A stretch of DNA of 64,000 bases from Entomomonas sp945283395 (GTDB lineage: Bacteria; Pseudomonadota; Gammaproteobacteria; Pseudomonadales; Pseudomonadaceae). Below, one piece after another: positions 19,261 to 28,543 of this stretch; position 1 is the first letter of the stretch; each line of letters starts with the position of its first letter. The notes beneath the pieces were generated by a model, which was not told the origin of the DNA, searched no databases, and saw only the letters and a program-made list of their open reading frames with translations. The translations under genes were made by a program, and so were the position numbers. Location of the stretch: the NCBI GenBank assembly GCA_946480835.1, contig CAMLLC010000007.1, positions 26,775 to 90,774 of the forward strand. The letters run 5' to 3'.

Positions 19261-20607
19261 TTAGATTTTTTTAAGATTATATCTAAGAAGGCTAGCAGTT
19301 TTTACAAAATTTAGTGTTGCAAGTTTCAACCAGAAGATTTGCCGAGTTTGCCTACTAAAGCTATCAAACAAGAAACTAGCACAGCATATGGCTATTAAAG
19401 TGGCAATAGCTGCTCCTATTTCACCATAAAGAGGTATAAGAATTATATTCATTAGGATATTAGCTATTGCGCCTAAAAGGGTTCTATAGAAAGCTAACAA
19501 TTGTTTATTTTCTAATATAAACCATTGGGAAGCTGCAACCCCCATGCTTACAAATATCCCTGACCAAATATGGATGGTTAGCACAGGGGTAGATGAGTGA
19601 TATTGATTACCATACAATATTTGAATGATATAGGGAGATAAAAAAGTTGTAATAAGTGCGATAAAAGTAGAGATAAGCACTAATAATTTCATGATAAAAG
19701 CTAGTTTATTATAATAATTTTGTTCATTAATTGTTTTAGCTTGAATAAGTGAAGGATTAATAGAAGACATAATAACCATTGGAATAAAATACCAGATTTC
19801 ACTAATTTTAGTGGCCGCGGTGTAAATACCAATAGCTTTATAATCAAGCATACGACCTAACATGATTTTATCTATTTGCATATAAATAATAATAGTTAAG
19901 CCTGATAATATTAGCGGCCAGCATTGTTTTAGATCATGTTTAATACGGTCTAGACTAATCTGCCAACTTAAAATAGTTTGGTTATTATAAGTATAGGCTA
20001 ACAGTATTAAGAGGCTAATAATAATACTATCTATTAAAAATACTGCAGCAATTGCCAATAAAGAGGCATGGGTTAGGATGAGTATAATTTTTAATAGACT
20101 ACAAATAATAAAAGAACTATTTTCCACCCAGACCATGTATTTAGATAACGTATTAGCTTCAAAATAGAATCGGATAACATCTAAGGGTTTAAATAGCAAA
20201 GTAATTCCTAGCACGATACATATAAGTTGGCTATTGGTGCTATCAAATAACCAACAGCTCAATATGACTAATATTGAGAAAGCTAACGAAGCAGTAATAA
20301 TTTGTATTAAACAGGCGCTTCCTAATATTTGATTGGCTTGCGAGGTTTCTTTAACTAAGTCTCTGACTACAATATTATTTAAGCCAAAGCCAGCGATAAC
20401 CATTAAAAAACTCATAATAGCCAGTATATAGTTGAGCAATCCAAGCTGACTAGGCCCTAAATAGCGAGCCATCCAAGCCCCTAGAAAAACCCCTATTCCC
20501 ATTCGAAATATTTTGTCAAAGAAAAGCCAACCTATATTATTAATTATTTTTGCTAGATATGGCTTTTGCTGAAATTTTTCTCTTATAAAATATGGTAGTA
20601 ATTTCAT
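19261..20607 (-). CDS. Wzx-like polysaccharide flippase (MOP superfamily)
   Basis: A 448-residue polytopic membrane protein with about 12-14 hydrophobic helices. Its N-terminal region (GWLFFDKIFRMGIGVFLGAWMARYLGP) and the following FGLNNIVVRDLV segment are typical of oligosaccharide repeat-unit flippases of the RfbX/Wzx type, which move lipid-linked sugars across the inner membrane. It follows ugd by six bases on the same strand, so the two are co-transcribed. No polymerase or glycosyltransferase genes lie beside it, so the glycan it exports cannot be named. Confidence 0.85.
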   Translation of the reverse strand: MKLLPYFIREKFQQKPYLAKIINNIGWLFFDKIFRMGIGVFLGAWMARYLGPSQLGLLNYILAIMSFLMVIAGFGLNNIVVRDLVKETSQANQILGSACLIQIITASLAFSILVILSCWLFDSTNSQLICIVLGITLLFKPLDVIRFYFEANTLSKYMVWVENSSFIICSLLKIILILTHASLLAIAAVFLIDSIIISLLILLAYTYNNQTILSWQISLDRIKHDLKQCWPLILSGLTIIIYMQIDKIMLGRMLDYKAIGIYTAATKISEIWYFIPMVIMSSINPSLIQAKTINEQNYYNKLAFIMKLLVLISTFIALITTFLSPYIIQILYGNQYHSSTPVLTIHIWSGIFVSMGVAASQWFILENKQLLAFYRTLLGAIANILMNIILIPLYGEIGAAIATLIAICCASFLFDSFSRQTRQIFWLKLATLNFVKTASLLRYNLKKI

Positions 20608-20613
20608 TATTCG

Positions 20614-21951
20614 TTAAGTGGATTGTGCTTGGCGACCTATGGAATAATAGGTGATTTTAAGCTCTTGCATTTGTTCTAATGAAAATAGATTACGTCCATC
20701 AAAAATGACAGGATTTTTCAAGTTAGAGCAAATAAGATTAAAGTCAGGAGCTTTAAACTCTTGCCATTCGGTGATAATGATTAATGCATCACTTCCCTTA
20801 AGGGTATCTTCTTTTTGTTGACAAAGTTGTAAATCATCTCTTTTGCCATAAATACGTTTTGTTTCATCCATAGCTTTTGGGTCATAAGCTTTGACTTTTG
20901 CGCCTGCTTGCCATAAAGCTTCCATTAACACCCGGCTGGGAGCTTCTCTCATGTCATCGGTATTAGGTTTGAAGCTCAGTCCCCATAGTGCAAAGGTCTT
21001 TCCTTCCAGATTACCAGAAAAATGCTTATTTATTTTAGTAAATAATACATGTTTTTGTAGATCATTACGTTCTTCTACAGCGTTAAGTACTTTAGCCTCG
21101 AATCCTATTTCTTTTGCTGTACGAATGAGTGCTTTGACATCTTTAGGAAAACATGAACCGCCATAACCAGCTCCAGCATAAATAAAATGATAACCAATAC
21201 GAGGATCTGAACCTATACCTTGGCGGACCATTTGGATATCCGCGCCTAGTTGTTCTGCTAAATTAGCCATTTCATTCATAAAGCTGATTTTGGTTGCGAG
21301 TAGACAATTAGCAGCATATTTACATAGTTCAGCACTATGGATATCCATAACGATAATTTTTTCATGATTTCTGTTGAAAGGGGCATACAGCTCTCTTAAT
21401 GTCTGCTCGGTAGCTGCATCATTTGTACCTATGATGATCCTATCGGGCTTCATACAATCATTGACAGCAGAGCCCTCTTTGAGAAATTCAGGGTTAGAGG
21501 CAATATTAACTTTAATATTTAATTTATTGCGAGTTGTTAATACTTGTTTAACTTGGGTAGCTACTTTATCGGCGGTGCCCACCGGAACGGTTGATTTATC
21601 AATAATAATACAATCTTGATTAATGTGACTGGCAATAGTTTCAGCTACAGATAGTACATATTGTAAATCTGCTGAGCCATCTTCATCAGGAGGTGTTCCC
21701 ACCGCTATAAAAAAAATATTGCTTTGCTCAATAGCTTCTACTGCATTAGTTGTAAAATGTAAGAGCCCCTTTGCATAATTATCTTTTACTAAAGGTTCAA
21801 GGCCTGGCTCAAAAATCGGCAGTATACCTTGTTTGAGATTCTCAATTTTTTGGCTATCAATATCAACACATGTCACATGGTGACCTACGTTTGCCAAAAT
21901 AGTGCCCTGTACTAAACCAACATAACCTGTTCCAAAAACTGTAATTTTCAT
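20614..21951 (-). CDS. ugd: UDP-glucose 6-dehydrogenase
   Basis: Ugd oxidises UDP-glucose to UDP-glucuronate with two NAD+. The N-terminal NAD-binding loop FGTGYVG is at residues 6-12, the catalytic cysteine is Cys267 in GGSCFPKD, and the C-terminal UDP-binding half has LWGLSFKPNTDDMREAPS. Its 445-residue length is normal. UDP-glucuronate could feed capsule or O-antigen synthesis, or aminoarabinose decoration of lipid A. GalU, its substrate supplier, is encoded 34 kb to the right. Confidence 0.96.
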   Translation of the reverse strand: MKITVFGTGYVGLVQGTILANVGHHVTCVDIDSQKIENLKQGILPIFEPGLEPLVKDNYAKGLLHFTTNAVEAIEQSNIFFIAVGTPPDEDGSADLQYVLSVAETIASHINQDCIIIDKSTVPVGTADKVATQVKQVLTTRNKLNIKVNIASNPEFLKEGSAVNDCMKPDRIIIGTNDAATEQTLRELYAPFNRNHEKIIVMDIHSAELCKYAANCLLATKISFMNEMANLAEQLGADIQMVRQGIGSDPRIGYHFIYAGAGYGGSCFPKDVKALIRTAKEIGFEAKVLNAVEERNDLQKHVLFTKINKHFSGNLEGKTFALWGLSFKPNTDDMREAPSRVLMEALWQAGAKVKAYDPKAMDETKRIYGKRDDLQLCQQKEDTLKGSDALIIITEWQEFKAPDFNLICSNLKNPVIFDGRNLFSLEQMQELKITYYSIGRQAQST

Positions 21952-22106
21952 AATTAATGACTTTTATTTGTTAAGTGGATAAATAGTATAACTAACTTAC
22001 AATATACCAGTATAAGAAGAAAAAATATATTGTTGTCAAGCTATTAATTATAAAAAGATAGAGTAAATTTGTGTTAGATTAATAAAAGAGAAAGTTACAA
22101 GATGAT

Positions 22107-22634
22107 ATGAAAATGTTTAAGATACATTCTTTATTGATTATTTTAGTAATTTCCCCCTATCTTTCTGCTAAGATTTATCAATGCATGGATGCAACAGGGC
22201 AACGTATTTTTTCCGACAAACCATGTCAATATATTGAATCTATGGGAGATGGTGAAGTAAGTAGTTACGATGCCAGCAAAGTTCCTAATGTAGAGCTTAA
22301 TAATGTACCTCAAGTTGTTAGCGATCAAAAAGCTGAGCAAATACGCTATCGCATGACCCCTGCTCAAGCAAGGGCTAAATATTGCGCTAAATATAGTCAG
22401 CCGCAAAGAGATAACTTAATTGCTTTAAAACAAGTAGTGTTAGGAATGTATTTGGCTGATGTCATTAAAGTATGGGGAGCTCCTTTGTCATCTGATGGCA
22501 ATAAAGTTTTATTTCAAGATGGTGATGATGAAGTCACTATTTCTCTTATAGAAGGTTGTGTTATCAATATTCAGCGAAATCTACAGCAAGAAGAGGACAT
22601 TGATTCGTCAGTACCTATAGAGTCAAGTTTTTAA
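22107..22634 (+). CDS. DUF4124-domain exported protein
   Basis: A 175-residue protein with a signal peptide (cleavage probably near residue 21, after SPYLSA) followed by the DUF4124 signature KIYQCMDATGQRIFSDKPC. A second conserved-looking part begins near residue 110 (VLGMYLADVIKVWGAP), resembling the SmpA/BamE-like start of short outer-membrane-associated modules in which the region predicts a strand-helix unit. Function is unknown; DUF4124 proteins are periplasmic. It ends four bases before the comEC reading frame. Confidence 0.75.
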   Translation: MKMFKIHSLLIILVISPYLSAKIYQCMDATGQRIFSDKPCQYIESMGDGEVSSYDASKVPNVELNNVPQVVSDQKAEQIRYRMTPAQARAKYCAKYSQPQRDNLIALKQVVLGMYLADVIKVWGAPLSSDGNKVLFQDGDDEVTISLIEGCVINIQRNLQQEEDIDSSVPIESSF

Positions 22635-22638
22635 AATA

Positions 22639-24866
22639 ATGCGTATAGCTCTGGTGGCATTAATTAGTGGTTTATTAACTGTTAGGTTTTTGGGTCATTT
22701 GCCTTCTGGTGATGTATGCTTATGGTTAGCTAGTATAGGTTTTATATTAATTTTTAGTCGTATTTTTCCTATTGGTTTTTTATTGCTAGGTATTGCTTGG
22801 GGGGGGGCTTTTGTGCAATATGCGTGATGAATGATCGTTTAGATAAAAAGTTAGACGGACAAAAAATTTGGTTAGTAGGAGAAATTAGTGGACTTCCAGA
22901 ACAAGATCAACAATTAACTAGATTTTATGTAAAGAATAGCCAGACATTACATAGCAAACTTCCTAAGCTAATTAGGTTATCATGGTATCAAGCGCAACCT
23001 ATTATGATTATGCCTGGAGAAAAATGGCGTTTTTTGGTGACTTTAAAATATCCTAAAGGAACAGTCAAACCTGCCACTTTTGATTATGAAGCTTGGTTAA
23101 CTAGTAAACATGTAGGCGCTACAGGTACTGTTAAGCAGGCTGAAAGGTTAGAAAGAGCAGGGCTAATGGCTGGTTGGCGTCATCAATTAAGAGCTACCAT
23201 TCTTGCCCAAAATACCTATGGGCAGGGTGGTGGTCTAGTTGCACTAGTAATTGGGGATGGTTCAGGTATAAGCCAAACCCAGTGGGATATTTTGCAAGCA
23301 ACAGGTACCATCCATTTGATGGTAGTTTCAGGTCAACATATCACACTATTAGCTGCTTTAATTTACGGCAGTATTGCTTGGTTAGCGCGTATAGGCTGGT
23401 GGCCTAAGCGTCTTAACTGGCTGCCTGTAGCTTGTGCTATGGCAATGGGAGGAGCTGTTAGCTACGGATACTTAGCAGGTTTTGATATTCCTGTGCAAAG
23501 ATCTTGTATTATGTTGGCAATTGTACTTTTGTGGCGGTTAAAATTTCGTCAATTGGGAATAATTACCCCTTTCTTGTCGGCACTAGCTATTGTCTTGATA
23601 TATGATCCTTTAGCTAGTTTACAAGCAGGCTTTTGGTTATCTTTCGTGTCAGTAGCTATTTTATTAATAGTTTTCGCGGGAAGATTGCAGCCAAGTAAAT
23701 GGTGGATTAATACGATTAAATTAGAGTGGGTTATTTCAATAGGGTTAACTCCAGTGTTAATGGCTTTATTATTACCAGTGAGTCTAACAGGGCCAATAGC
23801 TAATTTAGTGGCGGTACCCATCGTAACTTTTATCATTGTGCCGTTAGCTTTATTAGGCACTTTATTTAGTGCCGTCCCTTATCTAGGCGGTGTATTATTA
23901 TGGTTGGCTGGCGCTAGTTTACATTATTTATTTAGCTTTTTAGCTGCAATGGCGCAGTTGGTTCCTGCTTGGATTATACCTTTGCCGGCCTGGTGGGCTT
24001 TTATATTAGCTTTATTAGGTGTCGTGTTATTATTACTACCAAGCGGTTTACCCATTAGGTTATTCGGTTTAGTATTTTGTTTACCTTTATTGATACCTAA
24101 TCAAACGATTATCACTAAAGGTTTGGCAAAGGTAACTGTATTTGATGTGGAGCAAGGATTAGCTGTTTTAGTAAGAACTACATAACATACTTTATTATAT
24201 GATCTAGGTCCGAGTTTTGGTGACTTTAATTTAGGTGCAAGAATTTTATTACCTTCTTTACAAAGACAGGGTATTAGTATAGTGGATAAGATTATCGTAT
24301 CTCATGCCGATAGAGATCATATAGGAGCTTCAGTGCCTATCAATGAGCGTTTAATTATTAAAGAAATATTATCAGGAGAAGTTGACAGATTACCTAAAGA
24401 GTTAAGCATTAAGCCTTGTTTAAGCGGCCTTCAATGGACTTGGGATGATGTTAATTTTACGCTTTGGCAATGGTCAGGAGCAACAAAGAGTAATGATGCT
24501 TCTCGTGTATTGATGGTAGAAGCTAAGGGCGAGCGATTATTATTAACAGGAGATATTTCTAAGCCAGCTGAATAGGCATGGTTACTTAATAACCATTTTA
24601 CTATTGACTGGTTGTTATTTCCTCATCATGGTAGTAAACACAGTTCATCAATTGACTTTTTAGCTATGACTAAGCCGCATAATGCAATTATCTCAAGAGG
24701 TTGGTTAAATGCTTTTCATCATCCTAATGAACAAGTTGTAAATCGCTATAAAGCCCTTAATACTCAATTACATGACACCGCTATCACAGGTGCTTTACAC
24801 ATAACCCTTGGGGCGTATTTACCTGTAGAGAGGCAAAGGGATATAAAATATTTTTGGCGAAAATGA
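22639..24866 (+). pseudogene. comEC: comEC DNA-uptake channel, disrupted by one frameshift and two stop codons
   Basis: ComEC forms the inner-membrane channel for single-stranded DNA during natural transformation. The N-terminal 60 codons run from 22639 and shift frame somewhere between 22797 and 22827. The second frame carries the ComEC competence domain up to an in-frame TAA at 24183-24185, then the metallo-beta-lactamase-like domain (YDLGPSFGD, SHADRDHIG) up to a TAG at 24573-24575, then the end with HHGSKHSSS. All parts after the shift are in one frame, and reading through the stops gives continuous homology. The gene's place before exbB-exbD-lpxK matches Pseudomonas. A functional full-length protein cannot be made as the sequence stands. 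Confidence 0.93.
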
Positions 24867-24937
24867 CAAGATGAGGTTATCATTATTCATTAACTTTTAG
24901 ATAAGATAACCTAGTTTACAAAAGGGAGCGAAAAACT

Positions 24938-25642
24938 GTGTGGGAGTTAGTTAAAGCTGGCGGGATCATGATGTTCCCTATTATTCTTTGTTCTATTGTG
25001 GCAATGGGTATCATTATTGAACGATTAATAGTATTAAGAACAACTAAGGTAGCACCTAGTGATTTATTGGCCAAAGTCTGGAATTGGTTTAAGTCAGGGC
25101 AAATAGATCAATTAAGATTAGCAGAGTTAAGAAAAGATTCACCTTTAGGACAAATTTTATCCGCGGGGCTTTCTTCTGCCACTAAAGGCCGTGAACAAAT
25201 GAAAGAAGCTATTGAGGAAGCAGGTGGCTTTGTAATTCATAGCTTAGAACGTTATTTAAACACCTTAGGTACTATTGCGGCTATCTCTCCTTTATTAGGA
25301 TTATTAGGCACTGTATTTGGTCTCATTGAAATCTTCAGCGCTTTTCTTGCTGGTGGTACGCCAGACGCTGGTAAACTAGCAGGTGGTATTGCTATGGCTT
25401 TGGTGACTACCGCGTCAGGTTTGATTGTTGCTATCCCAGCGGTATTTTTTCACCGTTTTTTATTACGTAAAGTAGATGACTTAGTAGTTGCCATGGAACA
25501 AAATGTGACTAGGCTCGTAGATGCTATAGATGATAGTTATCATAATAGAGAACCCCATTTTAAACCTGAGGCTAAATCTTCTAGAAAAGTAAAAAGTAAA
25601 ATAGCATCACATCTAACATCAAATCGAGGCGAATCGGCGTGA
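24938..25642 (+). CDS. exbB: ExbB/TolQ/MotA-family proton channel protein
   Basis: A 234-residue inner-membrane protein with three predicted helices: one at the N-terminus (about 10-28) and two after residue 110 (TIAAISPLLGLLGTVFGLI and the LAGGIAMALVTTASGLIVAIP region). These are the MotA/TolQ/ExbB signature blocks. It uses a GTG start at 24938 with AGGGAG nine bases upstream. With ExbD it should form a proton-driven motor complex for a TonB-like partner; no tonB is nearby. It overlaps exbD by four bases (GTGA). Confidence 0.92.
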   Translation: MWELVKAGGIMMFPIILCSIVAMGIIIERLIVLRTTKVAPSDLLAKVWNWFKSGQIDQLRLAELRKDSPLGQILSAGLSSATKGREQMKEAIEEAGGFVIHSLERYLNTLGTIAAISPLLGLLGTVFGLIEIFSAFLAGGTPDAGKLAGGIAMALVTTASGLIVAIPAVFFHRFLLRKVDDLVVAMEQNVTRLVDAIDDSYHNREPHFKPEAKSSRKVKSKIASHLTSNRGESA

Positions 25643-26076
25643 GATTTAAAAGAGGACGAGGTAATGGATCTGCCCGTGATGAGATATACATAAATCTAGC
25701 ATCCTTAATAGATATTATTTTTGTATTATTACTATTTTTTGTAGTGACCACAACCTTTACTAGAGAAAATCAGCTAAAAATTCAATTACCAGAGGCGGGC
25801 GTTCATAATCCTGTAACCTCAGCTAATATTGATCGCTTAGAAATAACTATTAGTAGTGATGGCAAATATGCTGTTAATGGCAGAGTATTACCTCAAGCAA
25901 CAGAAGATAACTTAACGGAAGCTCTTCAAGCTGAATCAAAAGGTAATAAGGATGTTCCAGTATTAGTGACGGCTGATGCTAATGCCAGATATCAAGCAAT
26001 AATTACAGCTATGTCGGCCGCTGGACAAATGGGATTTTCTAAATTACGGTTAGCGACAGTAGAATCTGAGCATTAA
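25639..26076 (+). CDS. exbD: ExbD/TolR-family biopolymer transport protein
   Basis: A 145-residue bitopic protein with a short cytoplasmic tail, one transmembrane helix at about residues 20-42 that starts with the conserved aspartate (NLASLIDIIFVLLLFF), and a periplasmic domain. The Asp in this helix is the proton-relay residue of ExbD/TolR. A GTG start overlaps the exbB stop, and its TAA overlaps the ATG of lpxK. The direct coupling to lipid A kinase is the Pseudomonas arrangement. Confidence 0.93.
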   Translation: MRFKRGRGNGSARDEIYINLASLIDIIFVLLLFFVVTTTFTRENQLKIQLPEAGVHNPVTSANIDRLEITISSDGKYAVNGRVLPQATEDNLTEALQAESKGNKDVPVLVTADANARYQAIITAMSAAGQMGFSKLRLATVESEH

Positions 26077-27092
26077 TGGCAATTATGAACTTTCGTGAGT
26101 CTTTAATAGCCTCTTGGTATGGCGAAAGAAAACCATTTAGATGGTTAGCCCCTTTGACTAGTCTATATAGTAAACAGGCTATCCAAAAACGTGCAGCTTA
26201 TCTTTCTGCAAAAAAAATAAGTTACAAAGCTCCTGTGCCTATTGTAGTGGTAGGTAATATTACAGTAGGAGGAACGGGCAAAACTCCCATGATTTTATGG
26301 ATGATAAGTTTTTTACAAAAGCATGGTATTAAGGTAGCGGTCGTTAGTAGAGGCTATGGTGCAAAACCTCCACAATTTCCTTGGCGTGTATTACCTGAGC
26401 AAAGTGCATCCCTTGTAGGTGATGAACCTTTATTGATAGTCAAGCGAAGCCAAGTCCCGTTAGTTATAGCTCCAAATCGTAGTAAAGCTGTCCAACTATT
26501 ATGCGCTGAAGATAAACCCGATATCATTTTGTCCGATGACGGATTACAACATTATTCGTTGGCTAGAGATTTGGAGCTTGTTATGATAGATAATAATCGT
26601 CAATTAGGTAATGGGTATTGTCTGCCGATGGGACCTTTAAGAGAACCAATTGAACGTCTAAAAACAGTGGATGCTATCATTTATAATGGAGCTAAGCATG
26701 ATCCAATAGAGGGTTTTGCCATGCAACTTGAACCTATTGAACTCATTAATTTAGCCAGTGGTGAAAGACAGCCTCTAACTTATTTAGCTAAAGGTCAAAC
26801 TATTAATGCAGTGGCTGGCATAGGAAATCCTCAGCGATTTTTTAATACCTTACAACATTTAGGCTGGCAAGTATTACCCCTACCTTTTGCTGATCATACT
26901 CAATATAGTAAGGCAACACTTAATTTTGCCAATCACTACCCTGTGTTAATGACGGAAAAAGATGCTGTTAAATGCCAAGCGTTTGCTAAGTCTAATTGGT
27001 GGTATTTAAAGGTTGAAAGTATACCTTCAGCGGCTTTTGTGAAATGGTTTGAGCAAAAAATAACCGAGCTATTACCCCAAAAATGTTTATAA
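26076..27092 (+). CDS. lpxK: LpxK, tetraacyldisaccharide 4'-kinase
   Basis: LpxK phosphorylates the lipid A disaccharide precursor to lipid IVA at the inner membrane. The 338-residue protein has an N-terminal membrane-associated helix, the P-loop in GNITVGGTGKTP, and the DDGLQH motif characteristic of LpxK. A second ATG three codons downstream (MNFRES) is also a plausible start; both lie in the overlap with the exbD stop. Confidence 0.96.
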   Translation: MAIMNFRESLIASWYGERKPFRWLAPLTSLYSKQAIQKRAAYLSAKKISYKAPVPIVVVGNITVGGTGKTPMILWMISFLQKHGIKVAVVSRGYGAKPPQFPWRVLPEQSASLVGDEPLLIVKRSQVPLVIAPNRSKAVQLLCAEDKPDIILSDDGLQHYSLARDLELVMIDNNRQLGNGYCLPMGPLREPIERLKTVDAIIYNGAKHDPIEGFAMQLEPIELINLASGERQPLTYLAKGQTINAVAGIGNPQRFFNTLQHLGWQVLPLPFADHTQYSKATLNFANHYPVLMTEKDAVKCQAFAKSNWWYLKVESIPSAAFVKWFEQKITELLPQKCL

Positions 27093-27135
27093 TAAAAAGA
27101 ATAAATTTAACTTACTCATTTCTAAGGTGCTTATT

Positions 27136-27321
27136 ATGGATCAGAATTTACTTGATATTTTAGCTTGCCCTATTTGTAAAGGCCCTTTAGAGCTCAGTGC
27201 AGATAAAACTGAGTTAATCAGTAAAGGGGCAGGCGTTGCCTATCCCATTCGCGATGGTATTCCTGTCATGCTAATAGACGAGGCGCGTACCCTAACGACT
27301 GATGAGAGATTAGCTAAATGA
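27136..27321 (+). CDS. ycaR: Trm112-like small zinc-ribbon-type protein (YcaR/UPF0434)
   Basis: A 61-residue protein of the Trm112/YcaR family, starting LLDILACPICKGPL and containing YPIRDGIPVML. Only one CxxC pair is present, as usual in this subfamily. I chose the ATG at 27136, which has AAGG at a good distance; an upstream GTG would add three residues. The molecular role is not established, but it is regularly found between lpxK and kdsB. It overlaps kdsB by four bases (ATGA). Confidence 0.93.
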   Translation: MDQNLLDILACPICKGPLELSADKTELISKGAGVAYPIRDGIPVMLIDEARTLTTDERLAK

Positions 27322-28085
27322 CAACACCTTTTATAGTGGTGATTCCTGCCCGCTATGATTCAACTCGTCTACCAGGCAAACCACTTCTTCAAATAGCAGC
27401 CAAACCTATGGTGCAACATGTTTGGGAACAGGCCAAAAAAAGTGATGCGCAGCAGGTTTATATAGCCACTGATGATATCCGTATTAAGGAAGCTTGTGAG
27501 GCATTTGAGGCGCCTGTGCTTATGACAAAAAAAGATCATAGATCGGGTACTGATAGGTTAGCTGAAGTGGCAACTTTATTAGGTCTGGCCGAAGACGATA
27601 TAGTGGTTAATGTACAAGGTGATGAACCGTTAATTCCATCTCGAATTATTAATCAAGTGGCTGCCAATTTAGCTCTTTATAAGCAGGCAGCTATAGCCAC
27701 TTTAGCAGAACCTATTAAAGAATTAGATAATTTATTTAATCCTAATATAGTCAAAGTGGTAACCGATCGGTTTGGTTATGCTATTACCTTTAGTAGGGCT
27801 GCTCTCCCATGGGCTAGGGATGCTTTGGCAAGCAATCCAAGACAATTACCTGAAGGGATTCCATTTCGTCGTCACATAGGCATATATGCTTACCGTGCAG
27901 GATTTTTACAAAATTTTGTTGAATGGGGTTCTTGTTGGTTAGAGCGTTGTGAATCACTGGAACAACTGCGCGCTTTATGGCATGGTGTAAAAATTCAGGT
28001 AGCGGATGCGGTTGAAGTCCCTCCAGCAGGGGTAGATACCTTGGAGGATCTAACAAGAGTTAAAAAAATAGTGGAAACAAATTAG
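27318..28085 (+). CDS. kdsB: KdsB, CMP-KDO synthetase
   Basis: KdsB (3-deoxy-manno-octulosonate cytidylyltransferase) activates KDO with CTP for transfer to lipid A. The N-terminal nucleotide-binding motif PARYDSTRLPGKPL, the metal site VNVQGDEPLI and the FRRHIGIYAYR block are all conserved. Length (255 residues) is normal. It sits inside a tightly overlapping envelope operon. Confidence 0.97.
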   Translation: MTTPFIVVIPARYDSTRLPGKPLLQIAAKPMVQHVWEQAKKSDAQQVYIATDDIRIKEACEAFEAPVLMTKKDHRSGTDRLAEVATLLGLAEDDIVVNVQGDEPLIPSRIINQVAANLALYKQAAIATLAEPIKELDNLFNPNIVKVVTDRFGYAITFSRAALPWARDALASNPRQLPEGIPFRRHIGIYAYRAGFLQNFVEWGSCWLERCESLEQLRALWHGVKIQVADAVEVPPAGVDTLEDLTRVKKIVETN

Positions 28086-28543
28086 TGCGTATTCTTATGG
28101 TGTGCTTAGGGAATATTTGTCGTTCTCCCTCTGCTGAAGGTATATTACGACAAAAATTAAAACAAGCTGATTTAGCTAATAAAGTCATGGTTGACTCAGC
28201 AGGTATCGCACCATGGCATCAAGGTGAAGCACCTGATAAGAGAGCCTTACAAGTAGCTAACAAAAGAGGTTATGATTTAACTAGGTTAATTGCTAGGCAA
28301 ATTAGACCTGAAGATTTTGCTCAATTCGATCTAATTTTAGCAATGGATAAGGCTAATCTGAAGGCATTAAAAAGTATGCCTCAGCAGACTGCCCAAGTAG
28401 CTTTACTATTACATTATGCCTTGGCTGATAGTGATGAGGTGGCTGACCCTTACTATGGTGATATAAAAGGTTTCGAAGTTATGTTTGATCAGCTTGAAAC
28501 AGCTTGCGATGCGATAATTACACAGTTAAGGAAAATATTGTGA
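28085..28543 (+). CDS. Low-molecular-weight protein tyrosine phosphatase
   Basis: A 152-residue cytoplasmic phosphatase. The P-loop CLGNICRSPSAEG (C-x5-R-S) is at residues 7-19 and the general-acid loop DPYYGD is near the C-terminus, so all catalytic residues are present. The GTG start overlaps the kdsB stop by one base. Some family members control exopolysaccharide tyrosine kinases (Wzb/Etp type); here the neighbours are lipid A and peptidoglycan genes, and no tyrosine kinase is in the window. Confidence 0.92.
   Translation: MRILMVCLGNICRSPSAEGILRQKLKQADLANKVMVDSAGIAPWHQGEAPDKRALQVANKRGYDLTRLIARQIRPEDFAQFDLILAMDKANLKALKSMPQQTAQVALLLHYALADSDEVADPYYGDIKGFEVMFDQLETACDAIITQLRKIL

Noticed and set aside
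24938..26076. A TonB-ExbB-ExbD operon
   Set aside because: There is no tonB gene; the pair belongs to the lpxK operon as in Pseudomonas.
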